A stretch of 64,000 bases of DNA, taken from Hyposmocoma kahamanoa. Taxonomy: Eukaryota > Arthropoda > Insecta > Lepidoptera > Cosmopterigidae. The stretch spans positions 24,226,361 through 24,290,360 of the forward strand of contig NW_020653945.1 of NCBI RefSeq assembly GCF_003589595.1, written 5' to 3'. Made by a program: the position numbers and the translations under genes. Under the pieces are notes generated by a model, which saw nothing but the letters and a program-made list of their open reading frames with translations, did no database searches and was not told where the DNA came from. Positions 12,660 through 25,200 of this stretch are shown here, in pieces (the first letter of the stretch is position 1; every line of letters starts with the position of its first letter).

Positions 12660-12979
12660 GATGCGGCCAGCTTCGCCCGACTCTCCTCGAGTACCCCGCC
12701 GTTGCTCTGAGCAAGTACATTCGTTTCGCAACTGTCTGTTTTGTAAAATTGTGTTTGTACCTGGACGACTTCGTTGACTACGGCAGCAAGTTAGGGTTGT
12801 TAAACGACTCAGCGTGTGTACTGGGCAGGCTGCTGTTTTTGGCGGGCAAGCAAAAGCAACCTATCGACCTAGTGCAAATGCACCATTATTTACAAACATT
12901 GTTGGATAGAGATTGTGCTGTAAACGTTTACATTATTTTTGCTATTGTTAATTTTGTGCATTACATTTTTTATCTATGA
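12660..12979 (+). CDS. Probable terminal coding exon of an unidentified gene
   Basis: After a GTGTTTGCAG acceptor the frame reads CGQLRPTLLEYPAVALSKYI, continues through LYLDDFVDYGSKLG and LLFLAGKQKQPIDLVQ, and stops at 12977-12979; AATAAA follows at 12981. Codons in the middle are GC-rich at third positions, unlike the flanks, which suggests real selection. I do not recognise the protein. Upstream exons are not visible; a mariner sits just 5', so it may be a retro- or segment-duplicated fragment. A decayed copy lies at 56030-56110. Confidence 0.4.
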
Positions 12980-13227
12980 CAATAAACAATTGATTCTTTT
13001 AAATATTTTTCAACGAAGCAGCAGCACCATTAACATAAGAAGGAAATATTTTAATAATCAAATTTCTTATAACAATACTGTTGTTTGTCAGAATCGGTAA
13101 TTCCATACATAAATGCGCTAAGGAAATAATAAATATGACGGCACAGGTGAGTTTCCCTGTACACATAGGTCTGTTATAGTGTATGTGGTCTTATTAAGTG
13201 TGACTTTGTCAAGTAAAGACCGGCAAA

Positions 13228-13267
13228 ATGTTGAAATTAATTATTGTGTTTTCGTGTTTTACGCTTT
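13228..13267 (+). CDS. Gene A exon 1: start and signal peptide core
   Basis: ATG in the context GCAAAATG opens a hydrophobic stretch, [13 protein letters not shown], and ends at a GTGAGT donor after one base of the next codon (phase 1). Joined to exon 2 it gives a signal peptide ending in ...SIRAQ, with a plausible cleavage after Ala. No other ATG lies in frame upstream before stops. The 7.6-kb first intron follows. Confidence 0.7.
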
Positions 13268-16200
13268 GTGAGTATTTTTGATGATTTTTTCCAAATTGGT
13301 TTTTAAGTATATTTATGTAATGTATTTAAGTATAATATTATTTATGAATCGAAATGCTTGTTTTGAAGTTAGAGCTTATTTTGTTTCATAGAAAAATCCT
13401 TTTGCTGTTGATTTTGCACACAATATAGTTTTTAGTGATATTTGTCTTTGTTATATCAGATGTTCAAAAGTGAATTTTCATACAATGACGTACGATATGT
13501 TTTTGTATATTGATCGTTACGCATATTATGGGGCAAAGGTCTGGTACAGGAAAATATTTTGTGTAAAATTTTTAGCATTTGGGTATAAAAATGAGTTGTC
13601 GGTTGTTTTTTTGTAAAATGTTATTGTGTTTATACTAAAGTAATTAAGAGTCCATACTACCTCAGCTCAAATTCAAAATTTTCCCGTACTACTACGGTTG
13701 ATTGTGCTTGCGTCGAGCGGTAGGGACACTGGCTTTATTTCAGCATTTAATTTTTTTTAGAAGCTAAATTAAATCTTTTTGAAAAATGTGTATCGTATAC
13801 TATATGTCTTCTATTTAGTTCAATTGTAAAGTACCTACACAGCGGTTTTTTTGTAAAATTTCGAGGTGAGTTTGTGTTTCTTTTCTATCATGAAAATTTT
13901 TCGGAATCGTGTTTTCACACTGTACACCATTGACTTACAAATAAATGGACGGCGGGTCTAATACAAAAACCACGAAAAAAATGTCCCAAGTCAACCAATT
14001 TAAACGTAGCGACATGTAAAGGAATATGAAAACGCTAAAACGTTGAATTTAAATTGTAATGTCATCGCAGTACTGTCGAACAAACGAAGACTAAAGCGTG
14101 AATGACGCTCTGTATACGATTTTAACGCCCTATAAGTTCGGACACTTTTTAGCGCAGACCCGACGTAAATATAATTGTGAGTCAATGCTGTATACCAATC
14201 AATCCTCAATTTGGCTATATATTTTTTTCTAAAGTGGTTGATTCAACACTTTCACTGCTATGTGGCAACAAGCAAAGCCATTTGAGTTTGTAACGACTCT
14301 TAAAGACGACCTAGTGATAGCCTAGTGGCAGAACTGTTGCTTTGAACTGTGAGGTCGACAGTTCATATCCGTGTTGCGGCATGTATTTATGACATTTGTG
14401 AGATCATAACCAGCGTGGAATCATGATGGACTATGGACTAGCCCTCTCCTGAAAGTATGCTGAGCAGTTGGACGTATAATGAATTGATGATGTTGGTGAT
14501 CTTATGGCAACATGAGGTTAGCATTGTGAGGAGGTCCCGAGTTTAATTGTAGGTCGAACCAATTTAAGAAATGGGCTTTTCTAAATTATTTCATATTTGT
14601 GTAGTGCGTGGTATTCCCGAGTTAGAGATCAAGTAATTTCACATTATTATAATATATAATATCAATGATATTTTTGATAAATTAGTTACTTACCATCTCA
14701 AAAAAACTGTTAAAGAAAAAGATGAAAGAACACCTATTAAATGCATAGAAATTAGGACTGTAGGTGCAAAACCTGTTACGTTTTCGTCTATTTATTTATA
14801 TAATATTAATTATAAATGGTATACTTGCCACGTTTACTGTAACTGTAAGATCTCTAAGTGGCAACATTTAATGTCACGGAAGTTCATAAGTAACACGCGT
14901 ACACCCATACAAACGCAAGTTATTTTACATAGTCTCAACATAAACGCATACAGAAATTTGGTTATAACTATCTTGTAACATAAAATGTTGATATAAACGT
15001 ACGTTGCACGCACGCACACACACTCAAACACGCACACATACACACACACATTTTATCATGTTTGTTTTTCTCATGAAATAAAAATATTTATATAATCTTC
15101 ATTTCATAAAATGATAAAGCCAGAGAATTGTCGGAGATGATGTGTGGCGTCTCTTTGAACACGGTTCTGGCAGAATATCAGCGTCGTGGGAAACCGTGGC
15201 ATTTATGCTGAGCCAGCGTCTTTTCACTGCCATGACTTCCAAAACTATTTACTTTAATTAGTTATGTGTTGTACGTTCCATTTGTTATTTTAAATGGTTC
15301 AATATAATAATAATTATGGTGTTTGTTTTAGTGGATCCTATGTAAATAAGTTGTCATGGACGTGAATAAAGTTTTTATCTATTTATCTATCTACACGGTA
15401 AAAACAGATTACTTAGAAAAAGACAAAATTCTTTTTATGAAGACAAATTTAATAAATCCAACAAAACGATCCTCTCCCTGTAGACGCTAGAGAATAATTA
15501 CTTGATAATAGTAAAAAAACGTCTCAAAAGTGTATTTTAGTTACAAGACAGAAATATTTAATCCAAGAGCAAATTAATTTAATTCAAGTCACAAAGCCAC
15601 TCTAGATTCAACAAAATATTTATTTGTTATTAGAAATGTCCGATTTCGATTTGAAAAAAAAAGAATGAAAAATTGAGAGGTACCTACTTAACATTGACTT
15701 ACAATTATTTGGACGTCGGGTCCGCGCTAAAAAGTGTCCGAACTTATAGGGCGTTAAAATCGTATACAGAGCGTCATTCACGCTTTAGTCTTCGTTTGTT
15801 CGACTGACAGCGAAGCAAGCAAAATTAGACAGTACTGCAATGACATTACAATTTAAATTCAACGTTTTACTTTTTCATATTCCCTTACATGTCACTACGT
15901 TTAAATTGGTTGACTTGGGACATTTTTTTCGTGCTTTTTGTATTAGACCCGTCGTCCATTTATTTGTAAGTCAATGGTACTTAATTATTTGACTGAAGAT
16001 TTACGTTTTCTAATATCAAAAAGGGTAAATTATGTTATGTACCCAACAGATATGTCTCACTAGCGTGAAAGCACACAGCTCAGTGCCAGAACCAGTACCT
16101 TAAAGTAGCAGAAATAGGATAGAATCTTCTCAAATACTTGAGAACCATTCAATGCCGTTTAAATGCTACAGCGGCAGTAAAGCACTAACAATTCCAAATA

Positions 16201-19200
16201 CACACATCAAAAGTGTCTAGGGATCAAGTACGTTTAAGAGTATTGCTGCAATTAGGGTTAATTATATTAACTTTTTTGTATCGCTATTGAGTCGACTTTT
16301 TAGTGAGTTTTAACATTTAAATAAGGAATATTGTTTAAAATTCGATAATAAGAAGAAAATCGATTGTCAATGTGGTTTTGTATAAAAATGAGTTATATCG
16401 TTTTGACAAAATCATTACAATATCTGCATCGGAACCGAAACAATTTACATTATTATGGAGAGACGACATCATTTAACCCGAGAAGTGATGATGCGAGCCG
16501 TCGGAATGTTGGAAGCTGATTCCAGGCAACCTGCTGTGGCTTTCACTCTTAACACTACACAGAGCGTCATAAGTCGCCTCTGGACGCGCTATCGCATGAC
16601 GGGCAGCGTGGCCGAGCGACATGGAGGACGATCTCGCATCACGACTCGCAGACAGGACCGGTATATCCAAAATACTGCTCGACGGAATCGTACCATGACC
16701 GCCATGATGTTGGTTACGAGGCTCCACAGCTCCTCAGGCTTACTAATAAGCGATCAAACAATCCGAAATCGTTTACGTGAAGTGGGTCTGCGATCCCGAA
16801 GGCCGCTCAGAGTTCCACCTATTGCACCCTGCAATCGCAGGACCCGTTTACGATGGGCTCGCGAACACAGAAACTGGGAGGAAGAAGACTGGCGCTATGT
16901 GTGCTTTTCGGATGAATCCCGCTTCGGTATGAGACCGGATACAAGACGTACTCGAGTTTGGAGAACATCTGGACGTCATGAACGTTTGAGATATTGTCAG
17001 GAAGTTCATCCATATGGTGGGGGAACAATAATGATATGGGCCGGTATTTAGATCGGCGGAAGAACCGATCTCATTTGGATCAGGGGTAACCTCAATGCTC
17101 AAGTTTACGCAGAGAGGATTGTTTCAGATGTTATCATCCCTTTGCCCGAGGCCAGTTGGGTGATTCATTTCAACTAATGCATGACAACGCACGTCCACAC
17201 ACGGCTAGAGTCGTAACACGCATTCTTGCCGAAGCTCGTATCAACGTTCTGCCGTGGCCTGCTCAATCGCCAGACCTCAATCCAATTGAGCACGCATGGG
17301 ATATGCTTCAAAGAAGAGCTGTGCCGAGTATGCATACCGTACATACTCTACAACAATATTTTGACTTGTTACAAAACACATGGGCGGCCATTCCTCAAAG
17401 TGATTTTGATGAACTCATCTTAAGCATGCCAAATCGCTGTAATTGTGTGATTCGTGTTAATGGTGGAAATACAGATTATTAATTTTCTTATCTTTACAAT
17501 AAAAATGAGCAAAATCATCATTTTCGCCATTTTTTTGTCATTTAATTGACGCCGTTAATTTGAGTTTTTTCCCACAATTTGCAAAAACATCAATTTTAGT
17601 TTATTTTAATTAAATATAGGGGTCAGCGGTTAAATAAAACATAAGCATTAAAGTAAGAAGACGTCCTGGACGACTGGATTTGGTAAATATTGCTTAAATA
17701 ATTTTTATTTCAAAAATATTCACTTGATCTCTCGACACTTTTGATGTGTGTATATGAGATGACTTTATACTATCGAAGTTAACAAAACGATAGCGCGTTT
17801 CAGAGTACAACTAATGCCATCTAGCAGTGGTGTGATGGAACTAGTTGCATATTAAAGTTGTGCTTGTTACACAAGTGTAGTTTGATTTCATGCTGTAACC
17901 AAATTTCTTAAATTATGACTATAAATAACACCCTAACAAACTAGAGATACTACGTATTGTTTCTTTGGATATATGACTTCAAAAATTTTTATGATTACAA
18001 GCACAAGTAAAAGTAATCGTTACCGCGTGCGCTTTCGGCGACATGTCACCACAACATTGACTACGAAAACGCAACGAAATGTTGCTTTAAGAATATACTC
18101 TAGAATTTAGAATGTTAATCTGAATAGAAAACTACTTCTTTTTTTGTTTAAGAATATATTTTCTTAAAATACACCCAAGAAATTTTGAATTCATTTAAGA
18201 TTATTTAAATTTGATGTAAGAGGTAAAAAGTAATGTCCAATTAATTGATTAGAAATGAAATAAAATCTTCAAGTGAACGTATTTGTCTCAAAGTTTGAAT
18301 AAAGTTAAGAGTAAAATTGTATTAGAAAAAGATAAACAGTATCTTTGTAATGACAATATTTTATTACTTTAAACAATTATTTTTTTCAGAATTAGCAAAT
18401 ATTTTGAGAAATTGCTCTTTCTTATTAGTAGAAATCCTTTTTTTCTGTGTACTTATACGCCCTTCGATTCCCATTGGGGTAGGCACAGATTTACATAACA
18501 GCTCGCCACTTAGCACGACCTTGGCAAAACTCACTTGTATTACAATTTTTCTCAGCCTTTTTAAGAATATTCTCGATTTCCATAAAAATGTCCTTTGTGG
18601 TCGTCCTCCTCTAATATTGCCTTCCACGTTAGCTCTATAAAATTTTTTCGTCAATTTACTTCCATTCATGCGCTCCATGTAACCCAAACCACCACATCAT
18701 ACCCTTCTTTATTTTTGTCCCTACGTCCTTTTGAAAATCGTTCATGGACCCTGTTTTTCTTTGTGTCACATAATCACACATCATATAATTTTTTTTATAA
18801 ATTACTACTACGTTATTATAATTCCGTCTGTCCGACTGAACCTCAACCAGTGATCTGCCAACAACTTTTTCATATTCGCCATGTATTCTTTTTCGTGGCC
18901 AGCTACACTAATGAATAGATTATTTTAGATGCATTATTGATTATTATGCTGATTCAGCGCCCTTCCACTTCTAAGACAAAAAAAAAACTTTTTTTCACCT
19001 CATTATCTCGGAAAGACTTCTTTCTCATTCAAAATCTACTCGCAAAAGTGTGTTGTCCACGCTAGCGTGGAAAAGATTTTTGAAATTCGAACATGGATGG
19101 ACTGTAGTGCACAATTCTTTCGATGAAAAAAAAACACAATGGCACGTTCAACTTCACAATTTGACGTACAATATTTATGTGTGTATGGTATATTTTATTA

Positions 19201-22200
19201 CTATTATTGCTGACATCATTGACTTACAAATAAATGGACGACGGGTCTAATACAAAAACCACGAAAAAAATGTCCCAAGTCAACCTATTCGAAATTTAAA
19301 TTGTAATATCATCGCAGTATCGCAGAACAAATGAAGACTAAAGCGGAGTGTCGCGCTCTGTATACGATTTTAGCGCCTTACAAGTGCGGACACTTTTTAG
19401 CGCGGACCCGACGTCCATATAATTGTAAGTCAATGGCTGACATTAATAATAAATACAAAGATCGAACACTCAGAAAAAAATCCTTCGATCTGGCCGGATT
19501 CGAACCGACGTTTTCTAGCATACCGTGTCAGACGCTATACCAACTAAGCCATGGAACGAACCAGCGGACCTCACGAATTTTTCTATGTGCTTGTTGTTGT
19601 GTCTTTGTATTTTGCAACGACTTTTTAGTCGTAGCGCCATCTATGAGAAATGTACGAAAGTTTTACCACCCAGTTAGATACCTTTACAGCTACCGGTCCT
19701 GGCGAGAGATGTCGCGATTCACTGTATTTTTATTGAATTGATTTTTAGACTGAAATTTGAATTGATTATTTTTCCTCGTGATAGTGAGGGAAAAGTTGTG
19801 TGTTTGTTGTTTTGCGTTTCGTGTCTTACAACCCTTCGCTACGCTCAGGATTCTATTTTTGAACCACTCGCGACATGCTTCGCTTGCTCAAGTTTCAATA
19901 TATGCGCTCGTGTCAAACAACAACTTTGCAGCCTTGCATAACAGACTAGTGCACTAGCGATATCCGAAGCGGGTCCGAGTTTTCTAGATTTGTATAGTCC
20001 CGGATTCGGAATGAATGCGAATCAGATACAGTGTGTAAAGGCGCTTAAGTTTGTATTTTAACAAAATATTAGAATTACATCATTGACTTACAAATAAATG
20101 GACGACGGGTCTAATACAAAAACCACGAAAAAAATGTCCCAAGTCAACCTATTTAAACGTAGTGACATGTAAAGGAATATGAAAAAGGTAAAACGTTGAA
20201 TTTAAATTGTAATGTCATCGCAGTACTGTCTAATTTTGCTTGCTTCGCTGTCAGTCGAACAAACGAAGACTAAAGCGCGAATGACGCTCTGTATACGATT
20301 TTAACGCCCTATAAGTTCGGACACTTTTTAGCGCGGACCCGACGTCCATATAATTGTAAGTCAATGAATTACATTTAAAATGTTACCAAAATAGTCTACA
20401 CTCAGCTTTTTGCAACGAGATCTGATAAAACACCATTCAGTTAAAATTCAAAGCTAAAAAAAAATTTTTTAATGCTGGAGTACGTGAAGAGTAGGTGGAG
20501 TGTAATAAAATCAAAACTGACTGGGCGTGTATTGTTTGTGCAATGTGTATTTGTATCATACTAGTGTATAAAATATTCGTCTATCTAACTGACCTGTGGA
20601 TCGAGCCAGCAGATCTTGTGAATTTCTCCACATGCTTGTAGAGGATTTTTCTATTGGGTTTAAACGGTTTTTTTTGCAGCGCCATCTGTGAAAATTCATA
20701 AAAGTTTCTTCATTCAGTCATGTATGTACCTTTCCAGCTACCACAATTAGGACAGAGATGTCACTATATTAATTACAATATTAATGTTAAAAACATCATG
20801 ATATTCAATAAAAACAAACACTGAAGTCATAAAAGTGTTCCTATTCATCTTTTCCAGCTATTCGTGCACAGTTGTGGGATAATGTATATAATAACATATC
20901 TGTATATGAAAACGATGGCATTGGTACGTAATCTATTTCTTTTATTTTTCATTTAATCATTTATTTCGCAGGAAAACACAAATCACATAATTAAAAAAGA
21001 GAGCACGAGCAAAGAGCACTGCTTATTGGCAAAAGAAATTTCTTCCTGCAGACTTAAATACAGGGCACAACAACCAAAGTTGTTTAAAATAAAAAAAAAC
21101 AATATCAATAAAATTAAGTAACATAAACTTTATAAATACTTTTTTTTACAATACCAAGTGACGGGACAAACAAGTTGTGCGCCTGCGCACGCCTATCTTT
21201 AACAGTTGCAGTGCCACACAGAGCTTTAAATCGCAAAGATGTTAGGATCACTGCCACTGCGCCCGTCACCCTGAAACATAAATTCACAAGTCCCGTGTGC
21301 CTGTAACGTCACCAGTCGCCTGAGAGCTGACGGTGCGTTGTACCGTTATATAAATTAGAACTACATGCCACATGCGACGACGTAATGCGTGTGCATCAGA
21401 GGGACAGGAGACGAAGCAGGCAATTAATCACAGGCACATTGGACTCGTCAAGTTATGTCACAGGGTGACAGGCGCAGTGGCACACCTAAGATAGCGACAC
21501 GCCTCGCTTACTACCTGTAGCACGACTTGTCTGTCCCGTCACTTATATTATATAAAAAAACGAAATAATTCGAATAATGATACAAATTATGTGTGAAATT
21601 TTATAAATCTTCTTCGTCCAATCATAATATAGAATATGATGGCAATGTTTTCTTATTATAAACTACAATGTCTACAAACCAAAAACAAAAAAAGACTCTT
21701 AAAATGAAACTTGCTACGTACTTATTGGCGTAGCAAATGCTCCTGTGATGTGTCCTCTGTAATGCGGATCACATTCTGCTCATAAACAATCCTACATAAG
21801 TCTCTTAATAATAATAATTAGTGTTGTTTTTGTTTTCAGTTCCAATATCAATATTAATATCTCCTGCTATAACGACCTTGCCAGCCATGGAAAACGTATT
21901 GCCACATATGACCTGTCGATTAAACGGAACATTTTTATCGAAATATAAACCTTATGTACTATCTTGGTATATGAACGGTATGTACTTTGTTGTAGTGTAG
22001 TTCCTTTTGTTACACATTGGTACTTTCTTATTGAAGTCGAAATATGAACCAGTTGCAAAAACGTGATCGTATTGCGGTTAACGTATGAAATTGCTGCTCG
22101 AATCTTCACGCTACATGGATATCAAATAAACTATTTATAATGTACGGTACAGATTAAATATTTTTGAAATTATAGTCGTTTATGTGACTGTTGCATAATC

Positions 22201-25200
22201 AAACGGCATTAAAATACGAGTGAGGGTTTATGGAACTCGCTGTCGGATCGTAAATACATTTCATAAGTGTTTTAATGCCTAATTACGTACAGTTACTGCT
22301 TTATCTACACACACATTATAAGCTCTCTGTGATGTGTTCAGGAACTGCATGTTACGACTGGCGAAATGGCGGCAAATAAAAATTTTTCTCACGCATCACG
22401 CGTCACATAACCGTACTTTTTATTTTTAATTCACAGACAAAGTAGAATCGGCCCAACTATCATATCGTTCGATATCAAGTAACGTGTGAAATTGTCAAAA
22501 TTGTTTGCTATTGACATTTCATTTCGAATAAAACTTCATCTCGACTGATATTAGAATTGTGTTGTGTTGTGCTGTGTGTTAGGTCCAATCAAACACACAG
22601 CACACAACGCACAAATAGACACACACACACACAAACACACACACACCACACGTAGTTCAAAAACTGTTTTGTCTTATTTCCTTGTCATACTTTTGCTTGT
22701 ACTCTTTTGGCGTGTAGAATGTTTGGCATTATTTTTGTAACTAAATCCGAGGAAGACGTAGCGTCTGCCATATAGTTTTATTTAAAATTAGTACGGACGC
22801 TAAAGTTTAGCCTTATCTTAATATGTTTCTTGTTTAATAATGTCACCTAATTTTGAGATAGCATGCAATTGCATTGACTCAATAAAGAATTATTATTTTT
22901 ATTTAAATTGTTTTGTTTTTCAGAGATGGTCCAAATTTGAAATAATAACATCGAACCCGTTGTTATTATGAAGCAATAATATAATAATAATAACATTTTC
23001 ACAGATCAGACATTTATTCTAACAAAACAGTTTACCTTTATGCTGGTCGTAATTTGCGGTTTTTGAACACATTATAGAGAGTTTATGATATGTGTGTAGA
23101 TAAAAACTTAAATGCTTCGAAATTGATTGTTTTGTGGAAAAAACCTTTTGTCCATTACAAAAATATCGTTGCTTTTCAAGAATATTGGCCCAATCTAAAA
23201 TACTGCCTTTTTTACTTGCTGCTAAGATTTGCTCAGAAAATACTCTTTAACGGCAAATGAGTCCCGGAAAACGAAGACCTGCGACAAGCAGATAGAAAAA
23301 TTCGCAAGGTCCGCTAGTTCGTTCCGTGACTAAGCAGCGAACCGTGTCAGACACTATGCCATGTCTGGCACGGTTTGTTGGAAGACGTTGGTTCGAATCC
23401 AGTCATAACAAAAAAAACTTTTTTTAGTATTCTAATTATTACACACTAGTGGAGCAATTTCATAAAAATAATTGAATATCATTATCAAACATCGTGATAT
23501 TTAATGAACTTAAAAATTATAATGAAAATTTTCAATTCAATAGCGAGTATCATAGACAATACAATTTTGATTAAGAACTAAAAAGAACGCGATAAGGCTT
23601 CTGAAATTATAATTTGTAAGAGGAGTCCTGTGCCCAATAGTAAGACTATACTGACTATTATTTTAATAGCCCCGTTTCAATTTCAGATGTAGCAGTGCAA
23701 TCAGAAAACAATGCAACTTTTCTACGTTGGAACAGAACGTTATCATCCGTCGATATAAATAAAGAAATATATTGTGGTTTAAACCACTCTTCTAAAGATA
23801 ATGATTTAGAAAAGGTTTTATCATCGAAGAAAATTCAAATAACTAAACCACCAAAATCCAGTAAGTTTTGTTCATCCAAGGATTCCTTTGATCTTTTATA
23901 TGTTCAGTTTTCTGGAAAAAAATATTGACACACATACTCAATTGATCCCGTAGTCCCAAAGAAGGAACATTGGAACTATTTTACAAGAAAAAAAAACTGA
24001 CCTCCAATAGTTTACGTGTATTGGACAAGTTTTATTGAAATCGATTAATGGAAAGTGGGTGGAATCCAGTAAACCGTATTCATCCCCTAATTTGCCGCCC
24101 TTAGAGATGGTAAGGGTTCTGGTGCAATTACAGGCATGTAGGACTTGTTCACTTATATCTCAGGGACGCAGTGGCTATGCCCGTCCGATCTTTACGATTT
24201 AAAGCTCTGGCTGAAGCAGTGTAGTTTAGATACCGGTAAAATTTTCTATAAACTAAATTAAATTTCATCTTCGAAAGACTTTTCTGTCTGTACTGTAGTA
24301 GTAAACCTCGTTAAGTCCATATTTCTGCCGCGAAGCCGTAGTGCAAACGTTATTGGGTTTAGGTTTTGAAAGGTGCTTGTGAAATTAAAACTTTAGGGGC
24401 TTGTCAATTTTTTTTTATGAAATATTATGTGCGCATTTGACCTCAATCTCACTTGATGGAAAATGACGATGAGGTCGACGATGGAGCATGCACACCTAAA
24501 TAATACCTATTCACTCTCGCCTTGAAAAGATCCAAGTTATAACGTTCAGGGAACAAGTCTGCAGGCAGGGAATTCCACTCCATGAAGGCGAAGGCAGTTC
24601 GCTGCTCGCCTGATCCCCTAGTGAGACCAGCGGGCTCTGGACAGGGACTCCGGAGTCTGCATTGCACGGCCTCACTCGTCTGGGGGGCGGGTCGGAGGAC
24701 AACCGACTCGCCCCTCCGTTGGCGCGGGAGCCCTGGCGTAAGCTAGGGCGGCCGGGCGGCGTCGTGGTGAATGTTCACTGATCCCACGGCGCCGACTCAA
24801 CCGGCGAGAGGGAAACCCGGGGGGTTTTAGTGGGGTAGGCCCTCCAGCCTGGAGGGAGAGTCCCCACATAACCCCTGAGTCTCCCTGGGCTCAGGGGTAT
24901 CCATAAAGATTTCCCCCCCGACAAAAAAAAAAAAAAAAAAGGGAATTCCACTCCATAGCCGTTCGCCATATAAATGTGGAAGCGTAATGCTTCGTGCAAA
25001 TCTTTGAAATATCCACATCATAGGGGTGGAAGCCAAGCCTACGCCTAGTCCCCCGTTGATGGAAGGGGAAGGCGGAATTAAATCGTGTAATTCCATCGCA
25101 CACTCTCCGTGATATATCCTGTGCAATACTGATAAGCAGGCAATTTTATAGGGTGATGGCTGCAGTGCTCATCGGGTCTTTGCGATTTAAAACCCTGAGT

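Larger units (their letters stand above)
13268..20857 (+). other. Gene A intron 1 (7.6 kb)
   Basis: GTGAGT to TTTTCCAG. Holds MITE copies at 13928, 15692, 19217 and 20081, the Tc1-like element at 16455, and SINE and LINE scraps. No further exon fits the phase. Confidence 0.6.

Noticed and set aside
18350..18640. 96-codon plus-strand frame
   Set aside because: Antisense of a LINE C-terminal fragment with the clear GRPQRT motif on the minus strand.
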